DNA of 5,192 bases from Planctomycetia bacterium (GTDB lineage: Bacteria; Planctomycetota; Planctomycetia; Gemmatales; Gemmataceae). This document shows, one piece after another, positions 1-5,192 of this stretch (position 1 is its first letter; each line of letters begins with the position of its first letter). Under the pieces are notes generated by a model. It was not told the DNA's origin, did no database searches, and was given only the letters and a program-made list of their open reading frames with translations. Where the stretch lies: positions 1 to 5,192 of the forward strand of contig JAKEEV010001364.1 of the NCBI GenBank assembly GCA_022616395.1, in the 5' to 3' direction. A program made the translations under genes and the position numbers.

Positions 1-19
1 AGACGTCACGGAAGGCGAA

Positions 20-1393
20 ATGCACATCGCGCAGTTCATTCAGCGATACCCACCCGCACTCGGAGGCTCGGAAAGTTACACCGCGCGCTTGTGTGAGTAC
101 CTTGCCACGCGCGGCGATTGCGTAAGAGTGTGGACAAGCAACGCGGTGAAGTTGGAGGAGATGTGGACCTCGGCGAACCCCGCCCGCAAGGGCGGTGGGT
201 ACCCGCTGCCCTCGCGGGCAGGGTTCACCAACACCCACCGCCCTTGCGGGCGGGGTTCGCCAGAAGTCCGCCCTTACCATCCTCTGCATTTCCCCGCTCG
301 GCGCTACATCCTCAAAACTCTCTCGCTGATTCCGTTTCGCAAGTGGCAATGCTTGAGCGCTGCGTGTAACCCGATCTGCCCCGCGATGTGGATCGATGCC
401 GGGAGCTTCGACGAGCCGCTTGACGCGGTTCACGCAACAGCCTTTCCGTATTCGTTCCCGATCATGTGCGGCTTGCGACTTGCGAGGCGTCGCGGGGTGC
501 CGTTTCTGCTCACACCGTTTCTCCACATCGGCGATCCAACAGACCCACACGACCGCACACGCAAGCAATTCACCGCTCCGCATCTGAATTGGTTACTGAA
601 GCAAGCAGATCGGGTGTTCGTGCAAACGAAGCTGGAGAGTGACACCGCGGTGTCACTCGGCGTGCGCGCTGAACGTGTCGTGTTACAAGGACTGGGTGTT
701 GAAGTGAAAGAGTGTACCGGAGGGAATCGCGAGCGTGCAAGAGCCGCTTTCGGCGCAGCGGATGAGATTTTTGTCGGTCATCTCGCGAATAACAGTGCCG
801 AGAAGGGAACGATTGACTTGCTGCGCGCTGCCGAGCAAGCGTGGGGCGCTGGGCACCGCTTTCGGGTGGTGCTTGCTGGACCGGAGATGCCGAACTTCCG
901 CGCGTTCTGGATGAAGTTCAGACCGAAGAATCGCGTTTCGCGTCTTGGCGAACTGAGCGACGAGCAGAAACGCGACTTCTTCGCGGGGATCGACTGCTTC
1001 GCGCTACCGTCGAGGTGCGATTCCTTCGGGCTGGTGCTGCTCGAAGCCTGGGCGAACGGAAAGCCGAACCTTGTGTCTCGTGCTGGCGGACCGGCCGAGA
1101 TCGTGCGCGACGAGCGAGACGGCCTTCAGGCCGCGTGTGGAGATGTGGATCATCTCGCGAAGCAACTCGGCCGGCTCGTTACGGAAGCGGAGTTGCGTCA
1201 GAGGCTTGGCGACAATGGCAAGGCGCGCATCGCGAACGAATTCCAGTGGAAGGACAAACTGGAACTCGTTCGCGAAACGATTCACGAAGCAATCACTTCA
1301 GCTTCAACACCACGAAGTCCACATCGCCGGTCGGTTTCAACACGTGAAGCAGAGCGCCGGTCTCCGGGCTGGCCTGTTGGAGCGCCTGGTTGA
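20..1393 (+). CDS. GT-B glycosyltransferase, family 4 type, carrying an in-frame REP insertion
   Basis: A 457-residue protein that probably transfers a sugar from a nucleotide-sugar donor to a glycan or lipid acceptor at the cytoplasmic membrane face; donor and acceptor cannot be read from sequence. The N-terminal acceptor domain opens with a glycine-rich loop (PPALGGSE, residues 11-18). The C-terminal donor domain starts near 250 with VGHLANNSAEKG (252-263, K262 a likely phosphate contact). It carries the family signature around ALPSRCDSFGLVLLEAW (328-344), in the form D334-x7-E342 rather than the usual E-x7-E. The ATG at 20 is chosen because the family typically begins M-x-IA-x-F-x-QRYPPALGGSE; GGAAGG at 10-15 is a possible ribosome binding site. 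The frame is open back to base 1. Residues 51-81 are encoded by a palindromic repeat and look unlike the family. Residues from about 429 on are Arg/Ser/Pro-rich and antisense to the protease gene, so the native end was probably near 428. The family is clear, the specificity unknown. Confidence 0.9.
   Translation: MHIAQFIQRYPPALGGSESYTARLCEYLATRGDCVRVWTSNAVKLEEMWTSANPARKGGGYPLPSRAGFTNTHRPCGRGSPEVRPYHPLHFPARRYILKTLSLIPFRKWQCLSAACNPICPAMWIDAGSFDEPLDAVHATAFPYSFPIMCGLRLARRRGVPFLLTPFLHIGDPTDPHDRTRKQFTAPHLNWLLKQADRVFVQTKLESDTAVSLGVRAERVVLQGLGVEVKECTGGNRERARAAFGAADEIFVGHLANNSAEKGTIDLLRAAEQAWGAGHRFRVVLAGPEMPNFRAFWMKFRPKNRVSRLGELSDEQKRDFFAGIDCFALPSRCDSFGLVLLEAWANGKPNLVSRAGGPAEIVRDERDGLQAACGDVDHLAKQLGRLVTEAELRQRLGDNGKARIANEFQWKDKLELVRETIHEAITSASTPRSPHRRSVSTREAERRSPGWPVGAPG
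172..261. repeat. REP-like cluster: three 29-base hairpin units inside the glycosyltransferase gene
   Basis: Unit A (172-200) and unit C (233-261) are perfect 29-of-29 inverted copies. The bases between them hold unit B (201-229), in the same orientation as C and matching it at 24 of 29 positions, followed by the 3-base spacer 230-232. Each unit has an 8-base lead, a 6-bp stem with a 4-base loop, and a short tail. Stems are 180-185/190-195 (loop GCAA), 206-211/216-221 (loop TCGC) and 238-243/248-253 (loop TTGC). Two of the B/C differences are opposite each other in the stem and keep pairing. Total length is exactly 90 bases, so 30 codons are added in frame. No target-site duplication is visible at the edges. 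That it is a mobile, multi-copy genomic repeat is inference from structure. Confidence 0.8.
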
Positions 1394-2681
1394 AGGTAAA
1401 CGCTGAAGTGACCGGAGTCTTGTCCACCTTCAGCACGATCTGACCATTGGCAAGCCCCGAGCGCGCAGCGAGACCGTTTCGAGTCACCTCCACGATCACC
1501 GCGCCCTGAGTCCCTTCGGGAAGACCGAGCTTCTTCGCCATTTCGGGCGTGAGATCGACGACCGCGACACCAACCGTCTTCGCATCAACTCCCCCCGGCT
1601 GAGGAGCCGGCACTTCGACCGGCTCCTTTGGTTGCTCCTCGATCTTCACCTTGCCGATGTAAAGTTTGTCGTCTCGAATGAGCAGCACATCCACCACTTG
1701 GTTAAACGGCAACGCGGAGATTGCTTTCTGCGCATCGCGAGAGTCCTTCACCTCTTGCCCGTTGATTGTGGTGATGAGGTCACCGACCACCACGCCGGCC
1801 TTCTCGCAAGGTGAACCCGCGAGAACCTTCGTGACCACCACGCCGTGATTCGGTTTCACACCGAGCTTCTTCGCGAGTTCCTCGTCGATGTCGCGGACGT
1901 TCACGCCGAAGTACGGTCGGCGCACAACTCCATTCTTCAACAGATCGTCCGCGATCTTCTTCGCCAGGTTGCTCGACACCGCCAGCCCCACACCCTGGAA
2001 CCCGCCGGTGCGCGTTTTGATTGCCGCGGTCAAGCCGATCACCTTTCCGTCCATGCTTACGAGTGGGCCGCCGCTGTTGCCGGGGTTCATCGCGGCATCG
2101 GTCTGAATGAAATCCTCGAACTGATTGAGTCTCAGGTTGTTCCGGCTCTTGGCGCTGACGATGCCGCTTGTCACCGAACCCGTTAAGCCAAACGGAGCGC
2201 CCACCGCGAGCACTCGATCTCCGACTTCCATCGCGTCGCTGTCTCCGAACTCCAAAAACGGGAGCGGGTCTTTCGATTCGATCTTGATCAGGGCGAGGTC
2301 GGTCTTCGGGTCGCGTCGGATGTCGGTTGTTGTGAACTTTCTGCCATCCGAAAGCGTGATGTCAACCGCGGAGAGTTTCTGCACGACATGATTGTTGGTG
2401 AGGATGACGCCTGAGGGGTCGATCAGCACGCCGGAACCGAAGCCGGGGTCGGTGTCCTCGCCCGCGGGTCGCTTCGCGCGGCCTTTGGCTTCGATGCACA
2501 CCACTCCCGGCAGCACGCGCTTGACCACCGGAGCGACTGACTGCCACTCGCGGCCAGGGAGTGCCGGGTTGGGCGGAGGAGCGACTGCTGGTTGACCGGC
2601 GAGCTGCTGAGTCGCGATCATTCCACCAATGACTCCCAGCCCCAGACACGCAAGGCCAAGCGGCCAGCGACGAGCGTTCAT
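1293..2681 (-). CDS. htrA: HtrA/DegP-like serine protease with two PDZ domains
   Basis: A 462-residue envelope protease or chaperone of the trypsin-like S1C family, expected to degrade or refold damaged proteins outside the cytoplasm. A basic N-terminus (MNARRW) and a hydrophobic stretch at about 7-28 form a signal peptide or membrane anchor; no confident cleavage site is seen. A Pro-rich linker (31-43) leads to the protease domain (about 48-250), with the complete catalytic triad: His98 in TNNHVV, Asp128 in KTDLALIK and Ser203 in GNSGGPL. PDZ1 spans about 257-348 and PDZ2 about 368-461, joined by a Pro/Glu-rich linker (350-364). Length and order fit the family; the long LA loop of E. coli DegP is absent. 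The ATG at 2679-2681 has GGAGAG five bases upstream. The 3' end overlaps the convergent glycosyltransferase gene. The terminal LKLK closes the last PDZ strand naturally, so this stop looks native. All catalytic residues are present, so activity is likely; substrates are unknown. Confidence 0.96.
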   Translation of the reverse strand: MNARRWPLGLACLGLGVIGGMIATQQLAGQPAVAPPPNPALPGREWQSVAPVVKRVLPGVVCIEAKGRAKRPAGEDTDPGFGSGVLIDPSGVILTNNHVVQKLSAVDITLSDGRKFTTTDIRRDPKTDLALIKIESKDPLPFLEFGDSDAMEVGDRVLAVGAPFGLTGSVTSGIVSAKSRNNLRLNQFEDFIQTDAAMNPGNSGGPLVSMDGKVIGLTAAIKTRTGGFQGVGLAVSSNLAKKIADDLLKNGVVRRPYFGVNVRDIDEELAKKLGVKPNHGVVVTKVLAGSPCEKAGVVVGDLITTINGQEVKDSRDAQKAISALPFNQVVDVLLIRDDKLYIGKVKIEEQPKEPVEVPAPQPGGVDAKTVGVAVVDLTPEMAKKLGLPEGTQGAVIVEVTRNGLAARSGLANGQIVLKVDKTPVTSAFTFNQALQQASPETGALLHVLKPTGDVDFVVLKLK

Positions 2682-2686
2682 GATGT

Positions 2687-2692
2687 CTCTCC
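2687..2692 (-). promoter_or_regulatory. ribosome binding site of the HtrA-like protease gene
   Basis: On the minus strand GGAGAG lies five bases before the ATG at 2681. It fixes the start just ahead of the basic, hydrophobic signal segment. Confidence 0.65.
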
Positions 2693-2715
2693 GCGAAGTA
2701 ACTTCCGTTCGCTCG

Positions 2716-2724
2716 ATTGTAGCA
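2716..2724 (-). promoter_or_regulatory. extended -10 promoter candidate for the protease gene
   Basis: The minus strand reads TGCTACAAT, an extended -10 (TG-N-TACAAT, five of six matches to TATAAT in the hexamer). No good -35 hexamer is found 16-18 bases upstream, as is common for extended -10 promoters. The start of transcription would fall near 2708-2710, giving a leader of about 28 bases that contains the ribosome binding site. This suggests the protease gene can be transcribed independently of the GT39 gene upstream. It is a motif match only, and promoter consensus in planctomycetes is poorly defined. Confidence 0.4.
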
Positions 2725-2763
2725 GAAGTGAAGTGCGTAGTTCGGGGAACTCATACAGGATCG

Positions 2764-2838
2764 TTTTGTAGCCGGTCTCTGTGAGGCCGGAGGTCGGCGG
2801 ATGGTGTGGCTCCGGCCTCACAGAGGCCGGCTACAAAA
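2764..2838. repeat. BIME-like pair of inverted REP units with outward GTAG tags
   Basis: Two 29-base arms, 2764-2792 and 2810-2838, are inverted copies with one difference (T2776 opposite G2826), separated by a 17-base loop. Each arm is itself a hairpin: 2772-2779/2783-2790 with loop TGT and one T-G pair, and 2812-2819/2823-2830 with loop ACA and a perfect 8-bp stem. GTAG sits at the outer foot of the left hairpin (2768-2771), and its complement CTAC at the outer foot of the right one (2831-2834). GTAG at the 5' foot of a short imperfect palindrome is the known hallmark of REP sequences mobilised by RAYT (TnpA-REP) HUH transposases. Paired inverted REPs form a BIME. The element fills most of the GT39-protease gap and starts three bases beyond the GT39 stop. 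Genome-wide copies are predicted but not seen here. Confidence 0.8.
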
Positions 2839-2841
2839 GCG

Positions 2842-4503
2842 TCAGTATCGTGGGCTGTGTCGATACAGCGGCGTGTCGGGGAATCCGCGGAAGCCGTGCC
2901 CGACCCACACCCACCAGACCGCGACCGGAACGCCTTCCTCGCGGTGAACCACAATCGTTGGCACTTCCACGCGCTCGAAGACGTCGGAATCGGCGGGTAA
3001 TCCATCACCCACGAACACGAACGTGCGCCCGCGGAAGACCTGAGGATCGGCCACTGGGTTTGGATGCCACAGATCGTACTGACTGTGCCGGTCGGCCATC
3101 GCCAGGCCGAACGAGTACGTTTCGGGGTGGCCCTTGCAATACACTCCCAGCGCTCCGGGCACATTCCACACGGTCGCGGCGACAAGCGGCTCTTCTCCAG
3201 TCTGGGCGCGCACACGATCACGAATGACATCGACTTCGTGAGCCAGTGTGCGCCAACCGCGAAGGCGCGCGGTCGGGTCGTACTTCCGGATGGGTGCGGG
3301 GTTCACTTCAGTTGGGAGACCGGCAGCAGACACGAGAGCCGAGCGCATCAGTGTGGGGTAATGCATCAGAACAGAAAGCGCAAGCCCCAGAGCTGCTCCG
3401 AAACTCACGAGCCGCGCCACATGCTTGCGGTGCCGTCCCGAAAGCTGATCGCGTACCCACGCCACACCGAGCACGAAGCCGCTGACGTAAGCTGCAGCCG
3501 GCCAGTTCACCTGACCGGAGGCTTTGAAGCTCGCGAGCGCGAACACACACCACACGGGAACCGAAGTCCACCACAAGAAGGCCCGCGCTGGGTCCGCACT
3601 TCGGCGATTCGCCCACGCCGCCGCGACCCAAACCACAAACCACACGCCGATGAGAAATGCAAACTGCCCGGCTGCGAACGTCATCGGCCCCAGCCAGCGG
3701 ATTGAGCTTCCGCTTGAGCCTGCGGCCTGAGTGCCGACGTGCTTGAACGAAACCCAGTCGTGCGATGCGTTCCAGAGCAGGATGGGAACGAACCCCACAA
3801 TCGAGCCGAGTGCGAAGACCCAGAACCCCGCCCGCTTCAGTTCGCTGCGCTGAGCAAAGAGCAGATAGCCAAACACTCCCGCAGGCAGAAGCACCATCGG
3901 GTACTTCGCCAGCACCCCAAACGCCGAACAGATACCAGCAAGCAACCACCAGCGGATGCTTCCGCCCGTTAATCCCTTCCACACACCGACCGCGGCCCAA
4001 CACCAGCACGCCAGAAACGGCGGGTCGATGGTCATGAGCACCGCGCTGGCAAGCACGGCGGGAAGCGTCATCGCCAGAGCAAGCGTTCCGAGCGCAGCTC
4101 GGTGACTTCGCAATGTGCGAGCCGCGAGGATATACCACCCCGCAAGAAGCGCGGCATGACACGCAACCGCAGGCAGTCTCACCGCGAGCATCAGTGAGCC
4201 GGTAAGCGACTCACTGAGCGGGCCAAACACTTCGCACGAAGCACGAATAAGCCACGCGACGAGCGGACCCTTGCTGTAATAGCTCCACGCGAGATGTCGG
4301 GACCACTGCCAGTAATGGGCTTCATCGGGAGAAAGATCGAGCGGGCATCCGAAGCCCAGATACGCGAGATGAAGCACGACCGAACCAACAATCAGCCCGG
4401 TAGCGATTCGCTTGCAAGCACGATCCGTGAGCTTCCCAGTCGCAGGGGATTGGGCATTTGGGGCGGGAATGAGTGAAACGACTGGGTTCAAACTCGGCGT
4501 CAT
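2842..4503 (-). CDS. GT39/ArnT-type polytopic membrane glycosyltransferase
   Basis: A 553-residue integral membrane protein of the PMT_2/ArnT superfamily. These enzymes move a sugar from a polyprenyl-phosphate carrier to an acceptor such as lipid A or protein on the outer face of the cytoplasmic membrane. The first extracytoplasmic loop carries the family motif DLSPDEAHYWQW (56-67, with the key acidic pair D60-E61), then YYSKGPLVAWL (75-85) and MTIDPP (157-162). About ten hydrophobic segments follow from residue 33 to about 380 (for example 33-52, 105-128, 137-156, 185-216, 226-245, 277-298, 308-325, 333-349, 364-380). A soluble C-terminal domain of about 165 residues ends the protein. The frame stays open to a GTG at 4603-4605 (587 residues). 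I prefer the ATG at 4501-4503, because TGGAG lies eight bases upstream, whereas the GTG has no Shine-Dalgarno match and the extra 34 residues look non-conserved. The family is firm; donor and acceptor are unknown. Confidence 0.93.
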   Translation of the reverse strand: MTPSLNPVVSLIPAPNAQSPATGKLTDRACKRIATGLIVGSVVLHLAYLGFGCPLDLSPDEAHYWQWSRHLAWSYYSKGPLVAWLIRASCEVFGPLSESLTGSLMLAVRLPAVACHAALLAGWYILAARTLRSHRAALGTLALAMTLPAVLASAVLMTIDPPFLACWCWAAVGVWKGLTGGSIRWWLLAGICSAFGVLAKYPMVLLPAGVFGYLLFAQRSELKRAGFWVFALGSIVGFVPILLWNASHDWVSFKHVGTQAAGSSGSSIRWLGPMTFAAGQFAFLIGVWFVVWVAAAWANRRSADPARAFLWWTSVPVWCVFALASFKASGQVNWPAAAYVSGFVLGVAWVRDQLSGRHRKHVARLVSFGAALGLALSVLMHYPTLMRSALVSAAGLPTEVNPAPIRKYDPTARLRGWRTLAHEVDVIRDRVRAQTGEEPLVAATVWNVPGALGVYCKGHPETYSFGLAMADRHSQYDLWHPNPVADPQVFRGRTFVFVGDGLPADSDVFERVEVPTIVVHREEGVPVAVWWVWVGHGFRGFPDTPLYRHSPRY

Positions 4504-4511
4504 CCACGAAA

Positions 4512-4516
4512 CTCCA
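4512..4516 (-). promoter_or_regulatory. ribosome binding site deciding the GT39 start
   Basis: TGGAG on the minus strand lies eight bases before the ATG at 4503. It favours this start over the in-frame upstream GTG at 4605, which is preceded by a pyrimidine-rich CCTCC with no pairing to 16S rRNA. Confidence 0.55.
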
Positions 4517-4545
4517 GGCTGCGGTTTCTCGATTCCAGGGCGTTT

Positions 4546-4574
4546 GCGATAAACCTTGCCGCCGAATGCGTCAA
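4546..4574 (-). promoter_or_regulatory. weak sigma70-like promoter candidate for the GT39 gene
   Basis: On the minus strand, TTGACG (4569-4574, five of six matches to the -35 consensus) is followed after 17 bases by TATCGC (4546-4551), a poor -10. The predicted transcript would start near 4539, downstream of the GTG at 4605, which agrees with the shorter protein. The -10 match is weak, so this is only a candidate. Confidence 0.22.
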
Positions 4575-4689
4575 CCCGAATCGCGCTGCTCTCCGAGATT
4601 CCCACGGAGGCCCAAAACCGTTATCATTTCCTCAGTCCTGCCAAAACTCGCGAACTTACACCACACTGGGGCAGTCTGTTCCTCCACAC

Positions 4690-4694
4690 AAGGA
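4690..4694 (+). promoter_or_regulatory. ribosome binding site of the RavA-like ATPase gene
   Basis: AAGGA lies ten bases ahead of the ATG at 4705. I found no convincing promoter hexamers for this gene in the rest of the divergent intergenic region (4504-4704). Confidence 0.5.
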
Positions 4695-4704
4695 CGCTCA
4701 CACA

Positions 4705-5192
4705 ATGCCACCCACCGTCAAGCACGCCAACGCCAACCCCGAAGAGATGACCCTCAAGGAACTCGAGCCGGAAGCGGAGTCGATCCGCAAGCGGATCAAC
4801 CGCTTCCGCGAATCGCTTGGCCGGTTCTTCGTCAACAAGCAGGAAATCATCGACCTGATGTGTGTCGCGGGCATCGCTCAGGAACCGCTGTTGCTCATCG
4901 GTCCGCCCGGCACCGCGAAATCTGATCTGGTGGTGAAGTTCAAGGATGCTCTGGGCATCGAGCAGGGCGATTACTTCGAGTACATGCTCACGCGCTTCAC
5001 CGAACCGAGCGAAATCATCGGTGCCATCGACATCAAGGAACTGCGAGATGGCAAATACATCCGCCGCAAAGAAGGCAAGCTCCCCACCGCGAAGCTCGTG
5101 TTCCTCGACGAAATCTTCAAGTCGAACTCCGCGATTCTCAACATTCTGCTGACCATCATCAACGAGAAGAAGTTCTACCAGGAAGGTAAGCC
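4705..5192 (+). CDS. MoxR-type AAA+ ATPase, RavA-like, 3' end beyond the window
   Basis: The first 162 residues of an open frame that continues past the window. MoxR-family ATPases use ATP hydrolysis to remodel or insert cofactors into partner proteins, often a VWA-domain protein encoded next door. A charged helical N-terminus (about 12-55) precedes the P-loop G66-PPGTAK-S73, with the Ala-Lys form typical of MoxR. Next comes FEYMLTRFTEPSEIIG (91-106), closely resembling from memory the FEYLMTRFSTPEEVFG region of E. coli RavA. After that are the loop RKEGKLPTAK (121-130), Walker B LVFLDE (131-136, D135 and E136), and the following helix SAILNILLTIINEKKF (142-157). The ATG is supported by AAGGA upstream. 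The gene is divergent from GT39 across 201 bases. The sensor 1, arginine finger and C-terminal domains are outside the window, so the RavA assignment rests on the N-terminal half only. Confidence 0.93.
   Translation, partial: MPPTVKHANANPEEMTLKELEPEAESIRKRINRFRESLGRFFVNKQEIIDLMCVAGIAQEPLLLIGPPGTAKSDLVVKFKDALGIEQGDYFEYMLTRFTEPSEIIGAIDIKELRDGKYIRRKEGKLPTAKLVFLDEIFKSNSAILNILLTIINEKKFYQEGK

Noticed and set aside
1..19. 3' end of an upstream gene
   Set aside because: The 19 bases are open in all three plus frames, so an overlapping upstream gene can be neither shown nor excluded.
172..261. Palindromic 29-base repeats resembling a CRISPR array
   Set aside because: Only three units, in mixed orientation, separated by 0 and 3 bases. 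There are no spacers of 25-40 bases and no cas gene.
1293..1411. 10-bp inverted repeat 1293-1302/1402-1411 at the convergent gene ends, as a bidirectional terminator
   Set aside because: The arms are 99 bases apart and inside the protease coding sequence. A match of this size over that distance is expected by chance in a 5-kb window, and there is no T-tract.
2362..2754. 130-residue minus-strand frame at the protease 5' end
   Set aside because: It is an out-of-frame shadow of the HtrA-like gene, rich in Arg/Ser/Gly, with no domain or ribosome binding site of its own.
2764..2838. Rho-independent terminator for GT39
   Set aside because: The stem is long and strong but no T-tract follows it on either strand; the T/A runs are part of the paired arms. 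The repeat structure and GTAG feet explain it better.
2781..3227. Plus-strand frame crossing the BIME and the GT39 3' end
   Set aside because: It is antisense to GT39 and starts inside a repeat arm. The composition is Arg/Pro-rich, typical of a GC-rich shadow frame.
3308..4162. 284-residue minus-strand frame inside GT39
   Set aside because: It is an alternative frame of the GT39 gene, whose own frame carries all the family motifs. The frame is Arg/Gly/Cys-rich with no plausible membrane pattern or motif.
4473..4925. 150-residue plus-strand frame across the divergent intergenic region
   Set aside because: It runs antisense to the GT39 start and then out of frame through the RavA-like gene, whose P-loop and Walker B motifs are clear in the other frame.

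Overview
The window looks like part of a chromosome from a GC-rich Gram-negative-type bacterium, most probably a planctomycete of the Gemmataceae. That placement is inference: it rests on codon use, on the style of the glycosyltransferase N-terminus and on the presence of palindromic interspersed repeats. No database search was possible. The window is ordinary housekeeping and envelope territory rather than a mobile island.

Layout. Bases 20-1393 (+) encode a GT-B fold, family-4-type glycosyltransferase. Bases 1293-2681 (-) encode a membrane-anchored HtrA/DegP-like serine protease with two PDZ domains; it meets the glycosyltransferase gene tail to tail with a 101-base overlap. A 160-base gap follows (2682-2841). 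It holds the protease's ribosome binding site, an extended -10 promoter candidate and a palindromic repeat. Bases 2842-4503 (-) encode a polytopic GT39/ArnT-type lipid-linked-sugar glycosyltransferase. A 201-base divergent intergenic region (4504-4704) separates it from the 5' part of a RavA-subfamily MoxR AAA+ ATPase (4705 to the window end, +), which runs off the edge.

The genes do not form one obvious pathway. Three of the four products plausibly act at or on the cell envelope: a cytoplasmic-face sugar transferase, an extracytoplasmic-face sugar transferase and an envelope protease. The GT39 and protease genes are co-directional, but the protease seems to have its own promoter.

The most interesting content is two REP-like repeat clusters. 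The first (172-261) lies inside the glycosyltransferase reading frame and is exactly 90 bases. It holds three copies of a 29-base hairpin unit, one diverged with a paired (compensatory) stem change, and adds 30 codons without breaking the frame. The second (2764-2838) begins three bases past the GT39 stop codon. It is a pair of inverted 29-base hairpin units with GTAG at the outer foot of each hairpin, the hallmark layout of RAYT-mobilised REP/BIME elements. I saw no tRNA, rRNA, CRISPR array, insertion sequence or defence system.
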